A DNA stretch of 33,910 nt, from the NCBI GenBank assembly GCA_946480595.1, contig CAMLKC010000005.1, positions 1-33,910 on the forward strand, written 5' to 3'. Source of the DNA: an uncultured Candidatus Saccharibacteria bacterium. GTDB taxonomy: Bacteria > Patescibacteria > Saccharimonadia > Saccharimonadales > CAMLKC01. The notes under the pieces were generated by a model. It was not told the origin of the DNA. It saw nothing but the letters and a program-made list of their open reading frames with translations, and did no database searches. The position numbers and the translations under genes were made by a program. The number at the start of each line of letters is the position of its first letter. Position 1 is the first letter of the stretch. This document shows positions 27,691 to 33,910 of the stretch, piece by piece.

Positions 27691-29337
27691 ATGGCTAAAA
27701 AAGTATTTTATGACGACGAAGCGCGCGAGCGCGTGCTCGGCGGGGCGAAAGCCCTGTACGACGCAGTGAAGGTAACGTATGGTCCGAAGGGCCGCAATGT
27801 AGTGATCGCTAAAGGCTACGGTGGCCCGACCGTCACGCACGACGGCGTGACGGTAGCAGAGAGCGTTGACCTTCCTGAAAATGACGACGAAACACTCGGC
27901 TACAAAGTAGGCGCTGAACTTATTAAGCAAGCAGCACAAAAGCTGAATAAGGTAGCCGGTGACGGCACCACGACAGTTACGGTGCTGACGTACAACATCC
28001 TTAAAGAGGCGAACCGCCTGATTGCCGCGGGTCACAACCCACAAGAGCTGCGAAAAGGCATCGAGGCGGCAGGCAGCGAAGTCGTTAAGGCGCTGGATGG
28101 CCTGGCTGAAAGCATTGAGGGCAAGAAAGACCGCGTCGCAGAAGTCGCTACTATTAGTGCAGGCGACGAAGCTATCGGTAAGCTGATTGCTGATGTTATT
28201 GAGAAGGTGGGCAAGGACGGCGTAGTGACGGTTGAAGCTGGCCAGGGCCTGGAAATGGAAGCTGAAGTGGTTGAAGGGTTCAACCTTGACCGCGGATTTG
28301 TCAGTGCATTGTTTGCTACTGATATGAACCGTCAGGAAGCGGCGTACGATAAACCGGCTGTCCTTATTACCGACAAAAAAATCTCCAGCGTCCAAGAGTT
28401 CCTGCCGATGCTTGAGAAACTGGCTCAGGCCGGCAAAAAAGACGTCGTGCTGATTGCCGACGACGTTGAAGGTGAGGCGCTGAGCGTGCTGGTGCTGAAC
28501 AAGCTAAAAGGTGTATTCAACACCGTGGCCGTTAAGGCACCTGCATTTGGTGACCGCCGCAAAGAAATTCTGGAAGATATCGCCATTTTGACCGGCGCGA
28601 CCGTCATTAGCGAAGACCGCGGTATGACGTTTGAGAACGCCGGCCTTGAAGTGCTGGGTTCTGCCCGCAAGGTGATCGTCGGCAAAGACGAAACAACGAT
28701 TATTGAAGGCGCGGGACAGGCGAGCGAAGTCAAAGACCGTATCGCAATGATCAAAGGTCAAGCCGAAAACGCCTCGAGCGAATACGACAAGGAACAGTAC
28801 GAAAAGCGTGCCGCAGCGCTTTCTGGCAAAGTCGCCGTTATTAAGGTCGGCGGTGCCAGCGAGACTGAAATCGATGAAAAGAAATTCCGTGTCGATGACG
28901 CCGTGGCTGCAACGAAAGCCGCGCTTGCCGAAGGTATCGTTGCAGGCGGTGGCGTTTCACTCGTTAACCTTTCGGCAGCAATTGCGGTCAAGGGGAGTGA
29001 CAGCGTAAGCGCGGGGCGCCAAATCCTCAAAAACGCACTGCGCCAGCCATTCCTTCAGATCATGGCGAACGCAGGCCTCAACAGCGAAGCGCTCCTTGCA
29101 CAAGTAGAAGCTGGCAAACCAGGCTTTGGCGTGAACGTTAACAGTCCTGAAAAAGGTCTGATCGACGTCAAGAAAGACGGTGTGATTGATCCGGCGCGCG
29201 TGACCAAAGAAGCCGTGCAAAATGCCGTTTCGATCGCTTCGACCGCAGCCACCATGGGTGCCCTGGTTGTGGAGATCCCCGAGCCAGAAGCGCCTGCAAT
29301 GCCAGGCGGCGGTATGCCTGGCGGCATGGGATTCTAA
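27691..29337 (+). CDS. groEL: chaperonin GroEL
   Basis: This 548-aa chaperonin forms the double-ring ATP-driven folding chamber. It has AKKVFYDDEARERVLGGAKALYDAVKVTYGPKGRNVV at the start and the ATP-site GDGTTT (about 90-95). The apical domain spans about 190-375, and the equatorial return carries GIVAGGGVSLVN (about 411-422). The C-terminal Gly/Met-rich tail is MPGGGMPGGMGF. AAGGAG precedes the ATG by 10 nt. It is 148 nt downstream of groES and ends before a clear terminator. Length and domain order are standard. Confidence 0.98.
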   Translation: MAKKVFYDDEARERVLGGAKALYDAVKVTYGPKGRNVVIAKGYGGPTVTHDGVTVAESVDLPENDDETLGYKVGAELIKQAAQKLNKVAGDGTTTVTVLTYNILKEANRLIAAGHNPQELRKGIEAAGSEVVKALDGLAESIEGKKDRVAEVATISAGDEAIGKLIADVIEKVGKDGVVTVEAGQGLEMEAEVVEGFNLDRGFVSALFATDMNRQEAAYDKPAVLITDKKISSVQEFLPMLEKLAQAGKKDVVLIADDVEGEALSVLVLNKLKGVFNTVAVKAPAFGDRRKEILEDIAILTGATVISEDRGMTFENAGLEVLGSARKVIVGKDETTIIEGAGQASEVKDRIAMIKGQAENASSEYDKEQYEKRAAALSGKVAVIKVGGASETEIDEKKFRVDDAVAATKAALAEGIVAGGGVSLVNLSAAIAVKGSDSVSAGRQILKNALRQPFLQIMANAGLNSEALLAQVEAGKPGFGVNVNSPEKGLIDVKKDGVIDPARVTKEAVQNAVSIASTAATMGALVVEIPEPEAPAMPGGGMPGGMGF

Positions 29338-29354
29338 AAAGAATCTGAAAAAAG

Positions 29355-29383
29355 AAGAACTCCTCTTTACGGGGAGTTCTTTT
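29355..29383 (+). terminator. intrinsic terminator of groESL
   Basis: AAGAACTCC (29355-29363) pairs with GGAGTTCTT (29373-29381), followed by TT; it lies 17 nt after the groEL stop. Confidence 0.85.
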
Positions 29384-29400
29384 GATATGCGTTGCTGCGT

Positions 29401-29434
29401 GGGCACGGGGTGGCGCGAAGCCGACCCCGTGCCC
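29401..29434 (-). terminator. GC-rich hairpin after the SnoaL-like gene
   Basis: GGGCACGGGGT and ACCCCGTGCCC form an 11-bp stem with an inner GGC/GCC. It lies 10 nt after the minus-strand stop. No U-tract follows, unlike the native terminators in this window. Confidence 0.55.
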
Positions 29435-29444
29435 CGCAACCGGC

Positions 29445-29882
29445 CTACTTGGGCGGGAACATCTGGGTCAGGGTGTGACCCATGTCCGTCACCACTTCGA
29501 TCTCGCGGATCTTGCCGTCAGGGTCGAAGTCGACCCTGTCCTGCGAGGGGATGACGATCTGCTCACCAGTGCCCGGAAGCGTGTTCCGGCCGTCGGTGAG
29601 CGTGCCGGTGAAGTGCACCGTCATGCGGTAGGTGATGACGAGGCGGTTCTCGCCGTCGTCTTCCCGGCTGTCCGCGACCTGGATCTTCTTGCCCAGGTCG
29701 GGGAAGGCGGTGCGCTGCCGCTCGATCTCGCGGACCAGCTCGGCGAAGCTCAGGTTGGGCTTGGTTTCGCCGAAGTTGGCTCGGAACCCCGAGGCAGTGA
29801 GCCCCCGAGCCTTGCCTGTCTGTCCCTTCATGAGGGCGTCGAGGAAGGATCGGTAGGCGGTCTCGCGTGCTGATTGAGGCAC
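29445..29882 (-). CDS. SnoaL/ester-cyclase-like NTF2-fold protein, probably acquired
   Basis: This 145-aa protein starts at GTG (29882), with GGAG 8 nt upstream. It fits the SnoaL-like branch of the NTF2 fold: an N-terminal helix (ETAYRSFLDALMKG), FAELVREIERQRTAFPDLGKKIQVADS, the central strands RLVITYRMTVHFTGTL, and DRVDFDPDGKIREIEVVTDMG near the end. Members are small cyclases, isomerases or ligand-binding proteins; the substrate is unknown. The codons are strongly G/C-ending, unlike groEL before it, and the GC-rich stretch begins and ends sharply between two native terminators. That suggests horizontal transfer, possibly from an actinobacterial-type genome. Confidence 0.75.
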   Translation of the reverse strand: MPQSARETAYRSFLDALMKGQTGKARGLTASGFRANFGETKPNLSFAELVREIERQRTAFPDLGKKIQVADSREDDGENRLVITYRMTVHFTGTLTDGRNTLPGTGEQIVIPSQDRVDFDPDGKIREIEVVTDMGHTLTQMFPPK

Positions 29883-29930
29883 GTGCGTTACTCCGTTCTC
29901 GTCCGGTTGCGTGGTGGCGCGGTAATGCGC

Positions 29931-29959
29931 CAGATACCTATTTTAAAACATTTGGTCAA
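29931..29959 (-). promoter_or_regulatory. promoter of the SnoaL-like gene
   Basis: TTGACC (29959-29954), a 17-nt spacer and TATCTG (29936-29931). Its -35 adjoins the T-tract of the upstream gene's terminator. Confidence 0.5.
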
Positions 29960-29961
29960 AT

Positions 29962-29988
29962 AAAGCAAAACCCGCCAGTCGGCGGGTT
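29962..29988 (-). terminator. intrinsic terminator of the 30505 gene
   Basis: On the minus strand AACCCGCC-GACT-GGCGGGTT is followed by TTGCTTTA; it lies 7 nt after the stop at 29996. Confidence 0.85.
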
Positions 29989-29995
29989 GAAAGTA

Positions 29996-30505
29996 CTAAG
30001 CTGTTGGCTGCTGAGGGCCGGAGAGGTAGTCGATCTCTTTAATGACGTCCAGGAGTGCCTGTGCGCGACGGGCTTCGTCGGCGATGCCTCTGGCGGCTTC
30101 GTGAGCAGGAGCAATCAACGCTTGGTCATCGGTTGATCGAAGCAGCAGCAGGTAGGTGTCGAACTTTTCCTCTGGAGAGACATTGAGTTTGTCGACGAGT
30201 GGCCGGAGTTCGCTAAGAGCATCCTTTTTAATTGACTCGAGGTCTCCACCGCCAAGAGAAGAAGACATTGGTGCGGGTGGGAGCGGTGTGGCCATTGGCT
30301 CAGGTGCTGGTGCCATAACAGGCTCTACTTCTTCTGGAGCGGGGGTTGCCATGCTGACAGGATCAGGTGCAACGACGTCGGTTGGTACGTCGTCTGCGAC
30401 GGGCGCAGCGGCCGCCTCTTCTGCCTGTTGGTTAACGCCTGCAAGGACTTTGGCAAGTTCCTGGTCGTCACTGATTGGTTGCTGACTTGTTGGTTGAATA
30501 TCCAT
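29996..30505 (-). CDS. acidic protein with disordered Pro/Ala-rich N-terminus, unknown function
   Basis: This 169-aa protein is best started at the ATG at 30505 (MDIQPTSQQ), close behind TAGGGGTGG; an alternative start lies two codons earlier. Residues 1-85 are low complexity, with repeated Ala-Pro-Glu-Pro-Met units. Residues about 88-165 form a compact helical domain (SIKKDALSELRPLVDKLNVSPEEKFDTYLLLLRSTDDQALIAPAHEAARGIADE...ALLDVIKEIDYL). No signal peptide or membrane helix is present. I do not recognise the domain. It is monocistronic with its own terminator. Confidence 0.75.
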   Translation of the reverse strand: MDIQPTSQQPISDDQELAKVLAGVNQQAEEAAAAPVADDVPTDVVAPDPVSMATPAPEEVEPVMAPAPEPMATPLPPAPMSSSLGGGDLESIKKDALSELRPLVDKLNVSPEEKFDTYLLLLRSTDDQALIAPAHEAARGIADEARRAQALLDVIKEIDYLSGPQQPTA

Positions 30506-30663
30506 GCCCACCCCTAAAATTAATACTTATGCTTATTTACTAAATACTGTATCATAGTAGGAGCAAGTGAGTAAAGAAAGTGAGCTTGTTCATTTTCTTT
30601 CGAACCGCGACGACTATGCCGAAGGTATAGATGAGGAGCGATAAGTAAAAGGGCGGGGCAAAA

Positions 30664-31707
30664 ATGTTAGACGATAACAATGTTTTACGACAGCGCGATC
30701 CGGAAGACGCACTAGGAGTGGCTGCAGCGCAATTTGAGCAGGCGCGTTTTTCTGTGCAGGTAGCTGAACCAGAACACGACGGCCGTGAAATCACGCGCGT
30801 CGTGGTAACGGGCATGGGTGGCTCGGTGCTGGCGGCGCTACTGGTAAAGGCTTGGCTAAAGAACGAGCTGACCGTGCCGTTTGAAATTATCCGAACTTAT
30901 ACGCTGCCGGAATACGTTGATTACAATACTTTGGTGATCGTCAGCAGTTACTCAGGTAATACCGAAGAGGCGTTATCGGCACTTGCCGACGCACGCACCC
31001 GGGCTGCCCAGATTGCGATTGTGACTGCTGGTGGAAAGCTGCAAGACACTGCCCGGCAGGAAACAATTTCCAACGTGGAGCTTCCCACTGATTTGCAGCC
31101 GCGAATGGCGGGCATTTACCATCTTCGGGCACTGGTGGCCATTTTGGCGCATTTTGGCGTGGTGAGTTACGACCGCTTTGCCGAGATTGCCGACCAGGCG
31201 GACTGGCTTGGCCAGGAAACACTGCAGTGGGTGAGCGGAGTGAGCACCGACAAAAACTACGCCAAACAACTCGCGCTTTTGAGCGTGGGAAAGACGCCGG
31301 TGTTTTACGGCGGCGACCTGACTGCCCCGGTAGCCTACAAGTGGAAAACAGTGTGGAATACCAATGCCAAGAACATTGCCTTTTGGGACGAATATCCCGA
31401 ATTCAATCACAATGGATTCATTGGCTGGACATCGCATCCGGTGGAAAAACCGTTTGCCGTGTTTGATCTTATTAGCAGGTTCGAAGATCCTAAGATTCTT
31501 CAGCGGTTTGAAGTGAGCGACCGGCTCTTAAGCGGGCAAAGGCCAAAGGCAATGACCATCGATCTTAAAGGTGACAATGTGATTGCCCAGCTGCTGTGGG
31601 GAACCATACTCGCCGACTTTACGAGTATTTATGTTGCCATTCTTAACGGCGTTGATCCGATGCCGGTGCCCATCGTTGAGAAACTCAAAAAAGAACTTGC
31701 TGGCTAG
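30664..31707 (+). CDS. bifunctional phosphoglucose/phosphomannose isomerase
   Basis: This 347-aa SIS-domain enzyme interconverts glucose-6-P or mannose-6-P with fructose-6-P, feeding glycolysis and cell-envelope sugars. SIS1 (about 40-180) carries TGMGGSVLAALLV and the sugar-phosphate loop SSYSGNTEEAL (about 98-108). SIS2 carries WDEYPEFNHNGFIGW (the catalytic Glu/His region) and the C-terminal NGVDPMPVPIVEKLKKEL typical of the archaeal/CPR PGI-PMI family. Length is normal. The ATG follows GGGCGGGG. Its stop overlaps the convergent permease stop by 4 bp. Confidence 0.93.
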   Translation: MLDDNNVLRQRDPEDALGVAAAQFEQARFSVQVAEPEHDGREITRVVVTGMGGSVLAALLVKAWLKNELTVPFEIIRTYTLPEYVDYNTLVIVSSYSGNTEEALSALADARTRAAQIAIVTAGGKLQDTARQETISNVELPTDLQPRMAGIYHLRALVAILAHFGVVSYDRFAEIADQADWLGQETLQWVSGVSTDKNYAKQLALLSVGKTPVFYGGDLTAPVAYKWKTVWNTNAKNIAFWDEYPEFNHNGFIGWTSHPVEKPFAVFDLISRFEDPKILQRFEVSDRLLSGQRPKAMTIDLKGDNVIAQLLWGTILADFTSIYVAILNGVDPMPVPIVEKLKKELAG

Positions 31708-32936
31708 TGATAGTGGCGCAAAGATTCGATAGGGTCTTTTCGCGCAGCGCGCAGTGCCGGGTATAAACCGAATACAACACCGACAATCACGGACGTGCTC
31801 AGCGCAGCTAAGGCGATCTGCCAGTTGAGCGCAGGAGTGAACGTCAGGAAAGTGCTAATAAGAAATGCCAGCACGTAGCCGCCAACGTACCCGATCAGAC
31901 CGCCAAGTGCGCTAATGATAAGCGACTCGACCAGAAACTGCACAATAATATTGCCGTTGCTGGCACCGACGGCTTTTCGCAGGCCGATTTCGCGGGTTCG
32001 CTCGGCAACGCCCACCAGCATTATATTCATAATACCGACACCACCGACTACGAGGGAAATGGCCGCAATTAAAGTCATGACAAAGGTGATTGCTGAAAAG
32101 AACCGGTTGGCTGGCTGGGCTATGGCATCGCCGGTAAGAATGGTGAAGTCTTTTTCATCCAGGTGGCTATTGGTGAGCTTTTTGTCGATTCGTTTGATGA
32201 CTTCAGGGAGTTCTTTCTGGCTGTTCACTTTTACGTTGATCTGCTGGATTTGAGCGGTGCCTTGGTGGAAGCTCTTGCCGGCCTCAAGACTGAGCACGGC
32301 TGCGTGGTCGAAATCAACGCTGTTAAAGTTGATAGGATTATTGGTTGGTTTTATGACACCAATAACGGTAAACTGCTGCCCGCCTGAAACGAATGTCTGG
32401 CCGATAGGTTGGTCAGTGCCAAAGAGCTCAATGGATAGCTTTGCGCCGACGACGGCTGTGTTTTTATTGGTGACACTGTCGATAAACTGACCGTCGCGCA
32501 GAGGAAGCTGGGCGATATCTGCAAGATCTGGGGTGGTGGCGACGATAGTACCGTTTCGAATGGTGTTGGAGTTGGAGCGAAGCGAGCTGTTAATGATCAT
32601 AAGAGGCGCCGCACCTTCGACTCCTTTCATGTCCAAAATGTCGTCATAGTCCTGTTCGGTAAGGGTACTGGTGGTATATGTTTGCTCGGTAGTGGGGTTA
32701 GTGAAGCCTTCTAGGCCCCTGATGGGCATGCCCGGTCGGATAACGGCAATATTACCACCAAGCGCCGTGATCTGGCTGGAGATCACCTGTGAGATGCCAC
32801 TGCTAAGCGAAAGGACAATAGTAATAGCCGCAACCCCAATTGCGACGCCAGCCGTTGTCAGAACGGTGCGCATCTTGGTGATTTTTAGCGAATGATACGC
32901 GTTTTGGAAATGCTCGATGATTAATGGGCGGTTCAT
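31704..32936 (-). CDS. MacB/FtsX-type ABC transporter permease
   Basis: This 410-aa permease has one N-terminal membrane helix (about 25-48, following LKITKMRTVLTTAGVAIGVAAI). A large extracytoplasmic MacB-like core domain follows (about 50-275; TEQDYDDILDMKGVEGAAP, then SGGQQFTVIGVI). Three C-terminal helices (about 280-305, 330-365, 370-395) flank VAERTREIGLRKAVGA, the conserved coupling segment. It ends ALRAARKDPIESLRHY, the usual FtsX-domain tail. It overlaps its ATPase in an ATGA. In Gram-positive-like cells such pairs export peptides or lipoproteins; substrate unknown. No adjacent HlyD-like adaptor gene is present. Confidence 0.95.
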   Translation of the reverse strand: MNRPLIIEHFQNAYHSLKITKMRTVLTTAGVAIGVAAITIVLSLSSGISQVISSQITALGGNIAVIRPGMPIRGLEGFTNPTTEQTYTTSTLTEQDYDDILDMKGVEGAAPLMIINSSLRSNSNTIRNGTIVATTPDLADIAQLPLRDGQFIDSVTNKNTAVVGAKLSIELFGTDQPIGQTFVSGGQQFTVIGVIKPTNNPINFNSVDFDHAAVLSLEAGKSFHQGTAQIQQINVKVNSQKELPEVIKRIDKKLTNSHLDEKDFTILTGDAIAQPANRFFSAITFVMTLIAAISLVVGGVGIMNIMLVGVAERTREIGLRKAVGASNGNIIVQFLVESLIISALGGLIGYVGGYVLAFLISTFLTFTPALNWQIALAALSTSVIVGVVFGLYPALRAARKDPIESLRHYH

Positions 32937-33733
32937 TTTTTCTTCGCTTTCGACTTAGCTTTTTTGGAGGACTTTACGGCTTTTGTGCGGCGGCTGCTCA
33001 GGGATACTTTTTCGGCGGGGTTTTTGATTTCGATAGGGGTTTTGGTGTCGCTGTCGATTTGGCCGTCAAGCATGCGAATGACGCGAGAGGCGTAGGTGGT
33101 CAGGTCGGGGTTGTGCGTGACCATGATGATAGTATTGCCGCGTTTATGGATGTCGGAGAGTTCTTCCATGATAATGTGGCTGGCTTTGCTGTCCAAGTTG
33201 CCGGTAGGTTCGTCAGCCAGAATAATCGACGGGTTGTTTACCAGGGCGCGGGCAATGGCGACACGCTGCATTTGGCCGCCTGAAAGCTGCCATGGCATAT
33301 AGTACTCGCGTTCGGAGAGATGAAAGTTCTTGAGACTATCACTGGCCTGTTTTAAGCGGCGCATGCGACTCATGCCTTTGTAGGCGAGGGGTAGGGCGAC
33401 GTTTTCAATAACGTTGAGGCGGTTAATAAGGTTAAAACTTTGAAAGACAAAGCCGATTTGCTGGCTGCGAATACGGGCGTGCCGCGCCGGCGACATCTTC
33501 TCGACGGCTTTATCGTCAAGAAAATACTCACCGTCACTTGCACGGTCGAGCAGTCCAAGAATATTGAGAAGGGTTGTTTTGCCGCAGCCGCTTGGCCCCA
33601 TGATGGCGATGAACTCACCTTTCTCAATCTGAAGGTCGATAGCATCAAGAGCAATGTGCTCGGCGTCGCCCATTCCATATCGCTTTGTAAGGCCCTTTAG
33701 TTCGATAACGGGCGGTGTTTTCTTTTTGGCCAT
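32933..33733 (-). CDS. MacB/LolD-type ABC transporter ATPase
   Basis: This 266-aa ATPase energises the downstream permease. Walker A is GPSGCGKTT (about 47-55), the Q-loop follows in FVFQSFN, the signature is LSGGQMQR, Walker B with D-loop is [12 protein letters not shown], and the H-loop His is in MVTHN. After the nucleotide-binding domain (about 10-230) a Lys/Ser/Ala-rich tail of about 35 residues (ending [13 protein letters not shown]) is an unusual extension. The ATG at 33733 follows TATAAT by 9 nt; the open frame upstream contains the promoter. The stop overlaps the permease start (ATGA). Confidence 0.96.
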   Translation of the reverse strand: MAKKKTPPVIELKGLTKRYGMGDAEHIALDAIDLQIEKGEFIAIMGPSGCGKTTLLNILGLLDRASDGEYFLDDKAVEKMSPARHARIRSQQIGFVFQSFNLINRLNVIENVALPLAYKGMSRMRRLKQASDSLKNFHLSEREYYMPWQLSGGQMQRVAIARALVNNPSIILADEPTGNLDSKASHIIMEELSDIHKRGNTIIMVTHNPDLTTYASRVIRMLDGQIDSDTKTPIEIKNPAEKVSLSSRRTKAVKSSKKAKSKAKKK

Positions 33734-33742
33734 TCTCTCTTT

Positions 33743-33772
33743 ATTATAGGGATGGCGTAAAGAGAAAAGCAA
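33743..33772 (-). promoter_or_regulatory. promoter of the ABC transporter operon
   Basis: TTGCTT (33772-33767), an 18-nt spacer and TATAAT (33748-33743) end 9 nt before the ATG at 33733. Confidence 0.65.
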
Positions 33773-33799
33773 CCATAACTAGGGCGTAAATTATACAAC

Positions 33800-33808
33800 T
33801 GGTATAAT
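33800..33808 (+). promoter_or_regulatory. extended -10 of tRNA-Ser(GGA)
   Basis: TGG followed by TATAAT ends 10 nt before the tRNA 5' end; there is no clear -35. Confidence 0.6.
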
Positions 33809-33818
33809 AGGCGATATT

Positions 33819-33908
33819 GGAGAGGTGGCCGAGTGGTTGAAGGCGCACGCTTGGAAAGCGTGTATTGGGGCAACTCAATCGCAGGTTCGAATCCTGTTCT
33901 CTCCGCCA
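33819..33908 (+). tRNA. tRNA-Ser(GGA)
   Basis: This 90-nt class II tRNA has acceptor GGAGAGG/TTCTCTCC region, discriminator G and encoded CCA. Anticodon loop TTGGAAA gives GGA, reading UCC and UCU. A long variable arm (TATTGGGGCAACTCAATC region) and T-loop GTTCGAA are present. The window ends 2 nt after it, so a CCA-anchored terminator cannot be judged. Confidence 0.97.
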
Positions 33909-33910
33909 TA

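Noticed and set aside
27673..28395. 240-aa minus-strand frame opposite groEL
   Set aside because: groEL is certain on the plus strand; the antisense frame has no recognisable domain.
33697..33909. 70-aa minus-strand frame starting MAERTGFEPAIELPQ
   Set aside because: Antisense of tRNA-Ser(GGA); the same kind of tRNA artefact.

Overview
The window most likely comes from a Patescibacteria (CPR) genome, best guess Candidatus Saccharibacteria (TM7). The reasons are: a VirB6/TrbL-like membrane protein next to a run of small VirB2/TrbC-like pilins, two FemAB-type peptidoglycan-bridge enzymes around a MurE that lacks the DAP motif, no visible LPS or respiratory genes, many short hypothetical surface proteins, and the standard code (UGA is a stop here, unlike Gracilibacteria/Absconditabacteria). 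This placement is inference; no 16S or ribosomal protein operon is present.

Layout. 1-1.5 kb: the end of a membrane-anchored secreted protein and two small unknown genes, one GC-rich. 1.5-6.9 kb: a VirB6/TrbL-like protein (minus) diverging from six VirB2-like pilin genes (plus); a seventh lies at 8.6-9.0 kb. 7-8.2 kb: Hsp20 and ComF on divergent overlapping promoters. 8.2-12 kb: tRNA-Ser(UGA), tRNA-Ser(GCU), a FAD-linked oxidase, a PH-like membrane protein, tRNA-Arg(GCG), a DUF4190-like protein and tRNA-Ser(CGA). 12-18.8 kb: HIT protein, RlmH, a secreted peptide, ValS, a FemAB enzyme, TsaD and TsaC. 18.8-20.8 kb: an envelope operon (extracellular beta-solenoid/TM protein, cupredoxin, DoxX) reading towards tsaC-tsaD. 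20.9-25.8 kb: MurE-like ligase, second FemAB enzyme, large beta-helix surface protein. 25.8-29.3 kb: putative PD-(D/E)XK nuclease, a degenerate phosphohexomutase domain, then CIRCE-groES-groEL. 29.4-33.9 kb: a GC-rich SnoaL-like gene, an unknown acidic protein, phosphoglucose/phosphomannose isomerase, a MacB-type ABC exporter and tRNA-Ser(GGA).

Themes. The genes centre on the cell surface (pilins, VirB6-like pore, beta-solenoid proteins, peptidoglycan bridge), translation (four serine tRNAs that together read every Ser codon, ValS, RlmH, t6A enzymes) and chaperones. Two signals are not explained by ordinary annotation. First, a tRNA-Ser(UGA) 3' end is copied both inverted and direct around a structured segment that would form the 3' UTR of the seventh pilin. 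Second, about a dozen genes have a -10 hexamer only 5-10 nt before the start codon, implying widespread leaderless or nearly leaderless transcription.

No gene-free stretch exceeds 300 bases. The longest gaps are 628-856 (promoter and tandem hairpins), 8363-8553 (tRNA-derived element) and 30506-30663 (nothing convincing beyond a ribosome binding site).
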